DNA of 64,000 nucleotides from assembly GCA_963995505.1 (NCBI GenBank), contig OZ023181.1, positions 16,922,221 to 16,986,220 on the forward strand, read 5' to 3'. The DNA comes from Hypericum androsaemum. Its lineage: Eukaryota > Streptophyta > Magnoliopsida > Malpighiales > Hypericaceae. Below, in pieces: positions 55,238 to 64,000 of the stretch. The first letter of the stretch is position 1. Every line of letters begins with the position of its first letter. The position numbers were made by a program, and so were the translations under genes. The notes under the pieces are model-generated. The model was given only the letters and a program-made list of their open reading frames with translations, made no database searches and had not been told where the DNA came from.

Positions 55238-56176
55238 TTAAGAAACAGTACCCACCCCGTTAATATGATCCTCAAGGCTAGGAGTCCAGTCGTTTGTCGC
55301 CGGATTGCTTCTGTACCCATAAAACGCGTTGGCTCCAGCAGCGGCACCCCTACGATCTCCGCCCAATTCAATCCCAAACCCATCTCCGCTCTCCTCCCTG
55401 GCCACCTTTATGAACCCGCTACCCGTCTAATACGGTCCAGGACATAAGTATAACTTGGTTATTTCACATTTCGATTTTACCAAACATTCATTTCGACCAT
55501 AAAATTAATCTTTAAATGACCAAGTTCATATTAGTCGATGACAAACAATTCAATACCGCCAAAGGACTCGTAACCTAACGGAAGATTTGCAAATACCTAT
55601 GAGATACAGAGTTTAAAAACCGTAGTACTGTGAAAAATATACCTTTCAAAAAAAAATTCAATACCAACTAATTAACGAATAACGGTTCCCATAAAAAGAG
55701 GAAATGGACCAAACCGTGTGGTGTTGCTTGTCAATGGCATCCATCTCCTTGTAGTAACGAGTCTCCACGAACTCATCTTGTCGTACAGGGTAATGATCAT
55801 CACCTCCTCCCGAATAGAAAACCTGGATAAAACCAAAAACCGCTCTTCCGCGTCAAACAGGAACAAAATAAAGAGAGAAAAAAAATAGACGAAAAAAATC
55901 TTCAAGTGTCGGGTTCATTACAGGGAGTAGAGACTTTTGGTTTTGGAGGGACCGGAGCTTGTCGAGCTCGGGGATATCATTCTGAGCGTCCACGTCGGGA
56001 AAACCGGGAACCGTGGTGGCCGTGTCGGACTCGCTTCTGTTGGGCTTGGCGGGTCGTTTCGGGGCCGCCGCCTCGAACTGGGCTCTCACTTGGTTGGCTA
56101 TTTGGAGCTGGTCGTCGGGGTCCAATACGTCGTCGCTCCGGCTCGGCTTAGTCACCGCCCACTCGCCCACCACCAT
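55238..56176 (-). CDS. MEE59-like small protein, three exons, intact
   Basis: Minus-strand exons 56176-55922, 55822-55715 and 55426-55238 join in phase 0 to 183 aa, with GT-AG introns of 99 and 288 bases. Key segments are MVVGEWAVTKPSRSDDVLD and QLQIANQVRAQFEAAAPKRP (exon 1), QDEFVETRYYKEMDAIDKQH (exon 2), and TGSGFIKV, NPATNDWTPSLEDH (exon 3). From memory this matches the small plant protein annotated as maternal effect embryo arrest 59 and its homologues. The biochemical role is not known. The protein is hydrophilic, with no signal peptide or membrane segment. No lesion is seen, so it is probably a functional single-copy-type gene unrelated to the P450 cluster. Confidence 0.75.
55553..55640 (+). 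repeat. Degenerate tRNA-like (SINE head-like) sequence
   Basis: GGACTCGTAACCTAACGGAAG (A-box-like) followed by CAGAGTTTAAAAACC (B-box-like). A related arrangement occurs at 57715-57800 and 60093-60178. It lies within intron 2 of the MEE59-like gene. Confidence 0.35.
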
Positions 56177-56752
56177 GGTTCCCTTCGGTTTTTTTTTTCC
56201 CTTTTACCTGTTTGGTTTCTGGTTTCTTCCGTTAGGTGATCTCGTTTTCTCTTAGACTTTCCGTTTCTGTTTCTTCTACTTGGATTGGTTGATGACCTTG
56301 AGAGCTTAAACCAGGGGCCGTAAAACCGCTTCGCTGGTTTTGGTTTTGGGCCGGGCTGTGTGTTTTCTTTGTTTGGGCTTTTATTTGGGTCCGCAGTAGT
56401 TATATGAAAAATGAAAATTTTCTAAAATATTCCAACTTTTTTTTTTCGTTTTTCTCTACCTTATTTCCTTCCTCTTTTTCTCTTCTTTATTTCTCTCCTC
56501 GACAAGAAGCCGCAGGTTATGTCGACCTCGCGCCGCCGACAAGTTACATGCCATCGACAAAAAAAAAACAACGCATCTTTCTTCAAATCAGCAACCAGGT
56601 TTACATGCGCATCGACAGAAAAATTGTTACAATCCGGTAACAAGAACTAAATCCTGTAATATAAGTGAAGAATTTACAGGAATATTTATACACGTACGTA
56701 CACCATATAAACCCAAACAAAGAAGCTACTAGCTAGCCATCAATCTAGTTGA
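56177..56752 (-). other. Between the MEE59-like and PIPL genes
   Basis: Holds the 5' flank of the MEE59-like gene (56177-56400) and the presumed 3' UTR of the peptide gene (56640-56752). No further gene is seen. Short open frames here lack support. Confidence 0.4.
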
Positions 56753-57052
56753 CTAGTGACCGGAGCCTTTCCTGCTAGGCCCGGAATCCAGCGAAACAGC
56801 CGCGGCCGGCGCAGAAACGCGACGGCTCTCCTCCACACCGGACATGGAAACCGACGACACAGTACTCCTCCTCAAAGGCAAAGACTCGATCCCACTAATA
56901 CGTTGGTGGTTGGAAATCTCCTGCTCATGTTGTTTCGACACTGGAAGGCTCCTGGAATGCACGAGACCCGGTCTTGAAAGAAGTAGTAGTAGAAGATAAA
57001 TGAAGGTGACCAAGTGTAGTAGCGGTTGTGCTCGAGAGGATTGCCTGATCAT
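56753..57052 (-). CDS. PIP/PIPL-type secreted peptide hormone precursor
   Basis: A 99-aa minus-strand frame starts MIRQSSRAQPLLHLVTF and has a strong signal peptide (hydrophobic IYLLLLLLSRPGL, residues about 18-30). A variable middle follows, and the protein ends exactly in SGPSRKGSGH. PAMP-induced peptides (PIP/PIPL) have this layout: signal peptide, variable propeptide and a C-terminal SGPSxxGxGH core. The core is released outside the cell and, for PIP1, sensed by receptor kinase RLK7 to amplify immunity. There is no intron, frame lesion or transposon signature. Related IDA and CEP peptides share parts of the motif, but the terminal GH favours PIP/PIPL. Confidence 0.75.
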   Translation of the reverse strand: MIRQSSRAQPLLHLVTFIYLLLLLLSRPGLVHSRSLPVSKQHEQEISNHQRISGIESLPLRRSTVSSVSMSGVEESRRVSAPAAAVSLDSGPSRKGSGH

Positions 57053-57088
57053 TTCTCGTTCGTTGCTTGGGTGCTCCTCTAAACCCTC

Positions 57089-57095
57089 TTTATAT
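57089..57095 (-). promoter_or_regulatory. Possible TATA box of the PIPL gene
   Basis: ATATAAA on the minus strand lies 37 bases upstream of the ATG. That is close, so the leader would be very short. Confidence 0.35.
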
Positions 57096-57097
57096 TT

Positions 57098-58953
57098 TCC
57101 TCGACTATACCTTCGCTGTTGTTGTAATTAAAAAAACAATGTGTGGTAGTTGGCTTTACTTATATTCTCTGGAAATTCTAAGAATTTTGATACGCTCAAT
57201 CAGTTCTGCATCAGTTGCCCCAGTAAATGTCCGAATAATACGTGATATAAACTAAAAAACTTATATTCTCCGTGAGCTGAAAAGAGTGGAGCTGTTTTAA
57301 TAGGGTTTGGGGCGCTTTTTGATTCGAACAAAAAGAATGGAGATGGGAGGATTGACTTGGAATCTCCAATTCATGAGGCACCGTCCTTTTTCATGAGACA
57401 AAGGGATTGGTTTTGGTTGAAAAGGGACGGAGGAAGGCTTTTTGGAAAATGGGGCCCTTGTAGTATTAGGTACATTTTGACTTCCGATGATTTGGCAGGT
57501 TTGGTTTCTGCTTGGCCATTTCGATTTTCACTCGCGACATTCACCTTTGGTTTTTAGATTAACGCATTGCAAATAGTAGTCTATTTATTTATAAGGCTAG
57601 AGAATTTACTTACCTATTTTTTAAGAATTTGGGTATGTTTGAACATAGATTTTTTTCTAACGGAATTTATTCCATTTATTAATGTCTAACTCGAAATTCT
57701 ATTATTAAAGTACATTTGACCTAATAGTACAATGTGTAAATAATTTGACAGAGGTACAGAATTTAAACTCTGATAAAGTGTAATTCTAGGGGTAAAATAT
57801 TTACTTCAAAAAAACTCAAAATTCTATTTAACTTTTTGAATCAAAGTCGTGAAGATTTTAGTGTGAATTCTCTAAATCAGACGGTGGCCTCTATTTCCAA
57901 AATGGTAGCGAAATTGCACGTTGGGTTACGTAATGAAATCAAGCTCTGATGTTTTCTTACAAGGTAGTAGGTGTTTACTTTCGCCTGTAAACCATAGCAT
58001 CGTTGAATTTTATTGGGTGAAGTTTGAACGAATTTAATTATATCTCGTAGCACAAAATAGAGATTGTGCCAAGATCATGAAAACAATACTCTAAGACTAA
58101 ATATTAGATAACTCGCATGATTATATTTTATTGGGCTTTTAGATGTGTCTGGAATTGGTTTTTTTTTTGGTCTTTAGACCTTTGTTATATATGTATTTAT
58201 TTCTCTCTCTGTCAGAATGAATTAGGAGCCTAACTCCTCCTTTTCTTAAAGAAAAAATATATATAACTCACCTATTTATCACTTGAAAAATTGAATTATT
58301 TTACAGAATGATGTTGCATACATCACATTATAGGGAAATTCAAGGGTTACATGACATCACATTACCCAATTACGAAAAAAATTAAGAATTTATGAAAAAT
58401 TTGAAAACCTTAAAAAATGTAGAAAATTATGAAATTAAAGAAAAATTGAAAAAATGTCAATTTTTTAAAAACATAAAGAAAAACTTAAAGTCTGTATTAA
58501 AACTTTCAGTAAATATATTTATAAGTGGTCTAGGAGCTTTTTACTTATGCATTTATGAGACTTTTTGCCAATTCAAAAGGTTTCGTAAGGTCTATATGTT
58601 AACATATTAATACGAAAGTTACTTATAAAAAAATATAATGCATTTTTCACTTATAAATGTGAAGTTTTTACCGTAACCATTGATGTATGAATGCTCTTAA
58701 ACTGGTCGGTTCCAACCGCGAAAAAGCATAAAAAACTTAAAGCATCCTTCTCCGCTCGTTACTTGCATAAATAAATTGGTTTTTTTCCTAAAAATGACAA
58801 AGTTAGTTATTCCGCTTTAATAAATATACACTTGCCCGAGAACCACCTGATGAAATTAAGAAACACGAACTAACTATAAGTAGTAGGTAAGAATAAATGT
58901 ACCACCTAAGTTTTAAATAACTTATCGGTTCAAAAAAATTATTTTTTTATATA
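57098..58953. other. Intergenic, no gene seen
   Basis: AT-rich. It contains a tRNA-like SINE remnant at about 57715-57800 (ACCTAATAGTAC ... GAATTTAAACTC). Open frames such as 57357-57557 and 58392-58610 have no recognisable features. Confidence 0.4.
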
Positions 58954-59101
58954 CCGTATGGTATCCAGCTCAATAGGCCGATTAATACAGGTTCGAGTCG
59001 GATAGAACTTTTGAAAAATGTTAAAATTTTTCTAACAAATATTTAACTGTAGTTCGAAGAATTCGAATTCAAAACTTGGTTGAGCTAAAATACTCATGGT
59101 T
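58954..59101 (-). repeat. SINE-like repeat, copy 2
   Basis: Shares CCGATTAATACAGGTTCGAG and the following GGATAGAACTTTTGAA with the copy at 62775-62955. On the minus strand it has TTTAGCTCAACC and GAATTCGAATTC as A- and B-box-like motifs. Confidence 0.55.
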
Positions 59102-61273
59102 TAAAAAAAGATTGTGAGACGAGAGGTCGAAGTTTTTTGATTCCCGGATACCATTCCAGTGGTAGAGGGGCGAGAGAGGAAAGGGGTACCGTCCATGATC
59201 ACCGGAAATTAGAATCACTTATGTGTCCATTTCAGCCCCATGCTCATTGATGCTCTTTGGGTTTGATTCCCCGGTCAAGGATACCGAAGGACCTTTTAAA
59301 GAGCCTGAATCCGGTTATTTAAGACAGTTTGGTTTATAAATGCTTTGGCTATCGAAATCTAGGTTATGCATGGATGGGAACCACCGGTTGTGACTAAACC
59401 TCAATTGCGGAAGTGTTTCATTTGGTCGGTACCAGCTAAATCGTTTAATTTATGTTTGAGGTAAAAATTTTGAAAAGTGTAATCGTTGAGAATAGATATC
59501 GCAGTTTCAATTACGGGGAAAACGAAATTGAGACAGAGTAAAAGAAGCTGGTCCAAGGAAAATAAGCTGGTCCTTTTTTTTAGGGGTAAATAAGCTGGCC
59601 TTCTTTATAAATATGTACATTATTCTTTGTCAACTTTTATTTTTAGGGGAATTCTTCGTCACTTGCAGCAGCCACGTTTGATTGTTTCCAATGGTTTTTT
59701 GGTGAATAAGTAGTGTGTTTACTATCCAACAATATGATATTGTTCTGCTGGTTATGGGACACAAAAATGCACCAAATTCCGTATTATTAAAAAACGTGAT
59801 TTTTGACAAATATAATTTATCTGTAAATAAACCCCATAAATGAAAACTATAAACTCCTGACACACGACGTCGTCGTGAGTAAACGTTAGGCCACCATCCG
59901 TCCGTTGCTGTCGATCATAGTTACAAATCTACGGGCCAAGGGCCCATCACACGAAAATTCAAAATTGCCCCCTTTGTAATAATTTTTTTTATTTGTAAGA
60001 TTTGATATAATATTTTTTAGAAAAATTTAAGTCATTTACAATTTTTACCAATTACAATGGTGATTAATCATAATTTCAGTTAAAGGGAACATACGACATG
60101 CCAAAGAACTTGTAACTCAAGAGCAAAAAACGTTGTAAATATTTAGTAGGTATAGGGTTTAAATCCTAGTATGCTACCTTAAATAAAACATGCAGTTTGG
60201 GTTTGCCATAAATTTGATGGAATATTAAGAAACTATCTGAGAGTCCACCATTGACCGTCGTTTGGAATCCGTCTTACTCCAACACAAAGTTCCCCCGCGT
60301 CGGATGACCGTCAACTATGACACGTAAACAAGAGCACTTTAGCGTTTAGCCTGTCTGCTTTTAGTTGCCGTCGTCACATGGTTCCGTCAATACCGGAGAC
60401 TGAAGAACGGGTTATCATTAAGTATATATTCTCCGTCGGTAATCAAAATTGAACAGTTCAAACGCAGACGGCGAGATTAGATTTTATCTTTGAAAACTTA
60501 ATTACCGCAACAAACAGCGATTTTTTTGGCAGGGATAAAAGGGAATTCGCGTAACAAATTGTTGCAACCTTTTACGTAGCGGTCTTTTATTGTTTATTTT
60601 AAAATAAATTTTTACGTCAATATTACATCTATCATAATTTGAAACATGAACATTCGTCAAGTTATCATATGCCTTATGCAGTCTTTTACTGTTGTGACAT
60701 TATACTCAATAGTTTCTTAGTTAACCACTTCTTGACAAGTACGACCTCTAGTATGGAGGTAAATTTAACTTTATAAGTTGATGAATGTCCCATGACAAAC
60801 AACCGCTCAATCATGTAGCTTCATTTTTTAATCGTGATTTATCCGATAATATATTATTTTGTAATTGAGCTATTAAATTCCACCATGTACTCTAACTCTT
60901 ATGTTTAATACAAGGCTAGGAAACCTACTACTTAAAAAACTTTACTTCACTCTGTAATTTTTTATTTAATAAAAAAAATGTGAGATTGAGTTAATCTACT
61001 CCTAATTTTGATCATTATTTTTGGACCCTCTTATACAGTATTCCTTGCACGTAACTGAATTATGCCACTTTTACTCCAGTACGGACCCCGGCCATTGCTG
61101 AGTTTCTGCCGAGCAAATTGAAAATTAATTTAATAGTTCAATTTGTTCAAAACAATTCAGCTTTAACTTTTTTTCCAAAAAAATGAAAGTTTTTCCCAAA
61201 TATTGTTAAGGCTATATGATTTTTCATCACATCCGTGATTTGCAAGAAATTTATGTTCATCAATACATAACAA
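59102..61273. other. Intergenic, no gene seen
   Basis: AT-rich with a tRNA-like remnant at 60093-60178 (AACTTGTAACTCAAGAGC ... GGGTTTAAATCC). There are no supported genes. Confidence 0.4.
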
Positions 61274-61966
61274 ATGGGGTGATCATGATTCAGATTAAAT
61301 TCGATTTGATTCGTCAAAAATTTGATTCAAATTTGAACCGACTCAAATGAATCCCAATTCGGATTTTAATTTGTCCTTTGACGAATTGAATCAGAATCCA
61401 TAAATCCAAATTTGTCAATTCGTTGAATTATTCAACGAATTAAATTTTTGATTTGATTCGTCGAATTATGTAAAAAAGAAAATAAATTGGATCAAATTTT
61501 AAAAGAGGGGAAAAATGAGGGAATTGAAATTTCAAAATTTTCTCTTTACCTCCTTCCTTTCTTCAAAATTAAAATAATTCAAATTTGAATTTTCTAATTC
61601 TCTAATCTCTCTAATGATAATTTGACCTCTATAACTATTTTCTCTTAAAATTTACTAATTACCTATTTTAGTCATATTATTAGTTACATAATTAATCATA
61701 TTATTAGTCACATAATTAGTGATATTTCTCTATGAATTTTTGACCGATTTTCCCTTTATCATATTCCTGATCAAGTTAGTTCCATGTGGAACTAAAAAAT
61801 TCAAAACTAGAAAAATAAAAATAAAAATAGAAAATCGGCAATTCAAATTTATAATTTGCATTCGAATTTATCATTGGACGAATTGAATACAAATTATAAT
61901 TTTGGTAATTCGAATTTGGCGAATTATAATTCAAATTCGATATAATTCCGTTCGTGTGCACCCCTA
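61274..61966. mobile_element. hAT-5: non-autonomous hAT-type DNA transposon
   Basis: The ends ATGGGGTGATCATGATTC and GTTCGTGTGCACCCCTA are inverted at GGGGTG / CACCCC. CATAACAA, 8 bp, is duplicated at 61266-61273 and 61967-61974. Subterminal regions are rich in AATTCGAATTTG-type motifs. It has no transposase. Confidence 0.75.
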
Positions 61967-61974
61967 CATAACAA

Positions 61975-62514
61975 GTTGCAATGTGAGTTGATATGTAATC
62001 ATCATTCTGTAAGTGCCAAGTGGATTTATGAACCAATTAATTAATTAATTAATCAAGATAAATAATTGTAAAACTAAAACCAATCTAGTAACGTGGCACT
62101 AAACGGAGAATAAAAGCTAACTTAACATTGAATGTTTCTTTTCTGCCGATCAATGTGACAGGATTTTCATTTTATTATTTTTATTTATTTTTTGATGAAG
62201 TAATTTTTATCGAAATTAATAATATTTACATTATATATAAAACACGTTTCCTCATACAATATACAAGGTTTATTCATGGGACCTGTTAAAATGTTGACGC
62301 AGTAAAATTCAAAGAAAAAAATTATGGTATGAAAAGAGAGGTAGGTGCCGCATAGCACAATTCTACTCTTCCAAACTCTTCTAAGGTCTTCTAAACGAAT
62401 CAAGTAAAAATACAAGCTCTTGAACCCCAAATTCCGACATCGAATTTGACTAAATTAATCTTTTTTTTTTGTATGATAGAGCACGGAATACACACAAAAA
62501 AACCTCGCCTGCAT
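61975..62514. other. Intergenic, no gene seen
   Basis: AT-rich, with a short TTAATTAATTAATTAAT run at 62037-62053. Confidence 0.4.
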
Positions 62515-62757
62515 CTGACTACCGTGAAAAATTGCGTAATTTTTGTGTTTCTAGATACCCCACATAACCCACAAAGTGGTTCCAGACCTTCCACGATATG
62601 GTACAATGAAAAAGCAAGTGACACTCTGATTCATCTTCATCGCCGCATAAGTATCGAGAGCATCTCTCCTGATTAAATTGTCTTTGGTGGATAATTTTTC
62701 CTGCAAAGTTACCCAAAGCCTCTCGTCCAGATTATCCCTGGTCCGAGTGTTCATTGT
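62515..62757 (-). mobile_element. LINE ORF2 fragment (zinc-binding region), minus strand
   Basis: On the minus strand KIIHQRQFNQERC, YLCGDEDESECHLLFHC and WKVWNHFVGYVGYL match the zinc-binding end of plant LINE ORF2. The frame changes near the start. No 3' UTR or tail follows, so it is an internal fragment. Confidence 0.65.
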
Positions 62758-62774
62758 TCACCATGTTTTCGTAA

Positions 62775-62955
62775 CCACCTGGTATCCGAATAATATGTGC
62801 CGATTGATACAGGTTCGAGCCGGATGGGACTTTTGAAGGTGTCAAAGCTCTCTCAACAACTATTTAACAATACTGCGTTGTCAATAGTTCAAACTTTAGA
62901 CCTCTTGGTTAAACTGGAACAACGCCATCAACAGTTGATCCAAGTGTTTCTCGAT
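62775..62955 (-). repeat. SINE-like repeat, copy 3
   Basis: On the minus strand CACTTGGATCAACTGTTGATG (A-box-like) and AAGTTTGAACT (B-box-like) head a sequence related to 42111-42285. The tail CCATCCGGCTCGAACCTGTA matches 58954-59101. It abuts the LINE fragment. Confidence 0.55.
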
Positions 62956-63266
62956 ATTTTTATAATTTTTATTTGTTGATCTTCTATTATTTTTATTTTA
63001 TTTTTATAAATAGAGTTTATTAATGGTAATATTTCAACATACTTAGAGTAAAATTCTCCATTGCGCAATTGCAACAGCTTCGTTAAAATCATACGCGATA
63101 AAATCAGTCTACTATTTTTATTTGTTAAACATCGTTTTTAAAAAGTTTCATAGTTCCTTTTTGTTAAGACTTTCTTTTATAGTTTGAACGTGTTAGTATG
63201 AACCATTCAATTGCAGCAAGCTACTATTACGACTGTTTGACTGAAGTCCCAAGTTGCAATAAATTT

Positions 63267-63475
63267 TATCTTTTGATAAATAAGTCAAGTCGCAAAAAGT
63301 TACCTAATTAGAAAATTAAGTATTGACTTTAAAAAAAAGTATTGCAAAGATGCGTTGCTGATTTGAAAATTTTATCTTTTGATAAATAAGTCAAGTCGCA
63401 AAAAGTTACCTAATTAAGTATTGACTTTCAAAAAAAAGGAAAAGTATTGCAAAGATGCGTCGCTGATTTGAAAAA
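63267..63475 (+). repeat. Tandem duplication of about 102 bp
   Basis: TTTTATCTTTTGATAAATAAG through ATGCGT.GCTGATTTGAA occurs twice in direct order, with a few base differences and small gaps. Confidence 0.85.
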
Positions 63476-63569
63476 TTACACTCGAATTAAAGTCAGTAAC
63501 TTAATCATTTCACACATTACAACAATTCCAGGAAAAGTCTTTTGAAAGTATAGTAATGACGCATTGTAA

Positions 63570-64000
63570 ATTGAATTTTGTGTGATCCAATCGAATGACG
63601 GTGGCACCTGGACGTGGAGGTGGAGACGTGCTCCTTTTGTTTGGGAGGAAGAGTGCGCCTCTCAGCTCTACAATTTAATCTCCGGTGTTCGCGTTAACTC
63701 TGAGGAGCAGGATAAATTTATATGGAGAGCGGACTCGGCTGTTGGCTTCTCTGTCCGAAACCTATACAACCTTTTGTTTGAGGGGTTCTCCATCTCCTCT
63801 CCGCCGGTTCTCTCAAGTCATTTTGCCAAGCTCATCCCCCCTAAAGTAAGTCATTTCCTTTGGGTGGCCCTTCTAGGAAAACTTAAAACTCGTGACAATC
63901 TACTCCGTATTGGCCACATCCAACCTCAAGACTCTCTGTGTCCCTTGTGCCATCTCGAGGTCGAATCATCATCCCATCTTTTTCTCCACTGTCGCCAGTC
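63570..64000 (+). mobile_element. LINE ORF2 C-terminal fragment running off the window
   Basis: A frame open from 63570 to the window end reads VWEEECASQLYNLISGV, FSVRNLYNLLFEG, KVSHFLWVALLGKLKTRDNL and DSLCPLCHLEVESSSHLFLH. This is the region of plant LINE ORF2 after the reverse transcriptase, leading into the zinc-binding end. LINE similarity starts near 63600 and upstream is unrelated repeat, so the copy is probably 5'-truncated. No stop is present within the window. Confidence 0.8.

Noticed and set aside
57357..57557. 66-codon frame after the PIPL gene
   Set aside because: No signal peptide, no domain, no splice context. It lies in the upstream flank of the minus-strand peptide gene.
1..64000. 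tRNA, rRNA, endogenous pararetrovirus or biosynthetic partner genes near the P450s
   Set aside because: I looked for tRNA cloverleaf boxes, rRNA blocks, pararetroviral RT wording and transferase, cyclase or dehydrogenase genes. Only SINE-like tRNA remnants and copia/LINE polymerases were found.

Overview
The window is nuclear DNA from a flowering plant, most likely a core eudicot. It has spliced genes with GT-AG introns, CYP81-type cytochrome P450s, Ty1/copia retrotransposons, LINEs, SINE-like repeats, and hAT, Mutator-like and probable Helitron DNA elements. I cannot name the species. Genes are sparse in AT-rich, transposon-filled DNA.

The backbone is a tandem array of five CYP81-like P450 genes, all on the + strand. 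P450-1 is a C-terminal exon cut by the window edge (3-542). P450-2 is a pseudogene (13269-16093). P450-3 (22612-25272, 512 aa), P450-4 (31654-33704, 504 aa) and P450-5 (44204-52936, 507 aa) look intact. P450-2 and P450-3 lie in two copies of one duplicated unit (A about 1050-16815, B about 19708-26003). Each unit holds the uninterrupted target site of insertions found only in the other, so several elements can be bounded to the base. Unit A gained Copia-1 (1425-9670) and a solo LTR (9992-12932) that itself contains the young, gag-only Copia-2 (10292-12781). Unit B gained a LINE (20775-22062) with a 17-bp target duplication. The paralogues also differ in introns: P450-2 and P450-3 share an extra first intron, P450-4 has an extra GC-AG intron in the heme-binding loop, and the single intron of P450-5 is 7.2 kb because it holds the antisense Copia-3 (45369-51574).

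From about 26 to 44 kb, DNA transposons dominate. There are three hAT-type elements with 8-bp target duplications (26112-27029, 34214-34970, 35481-36280; a fourth lies at 61274-61966). There is a Mutator-like element with long terminal inverted repeats and a 9-bp duplication (29768-31035). A Pack-MULE-like element (42927-44034) carries a fragment resembling a WD40 PAK1IP1/MAK11-type gene.

Beyond P450-5, a probable Helitron (53075-54477) carries 5' fragments of a Kdo-transferase (KDTA) gene and of an ATL RING-H2 gene. Two apparently functional minus-strand genes follow: a three-exon gene resembling MEE59 (55238-56176) and a small secreted-peptide precursor ending in a PIP-type SGPS..G.GH motif (56753-57052). 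The rest, to 64000, is repeat-rich intergenic DNA, and a LINE reading frame runs off the right edge.

All identifications come from reading the sequence and from recalled family motifs. No database search was run.
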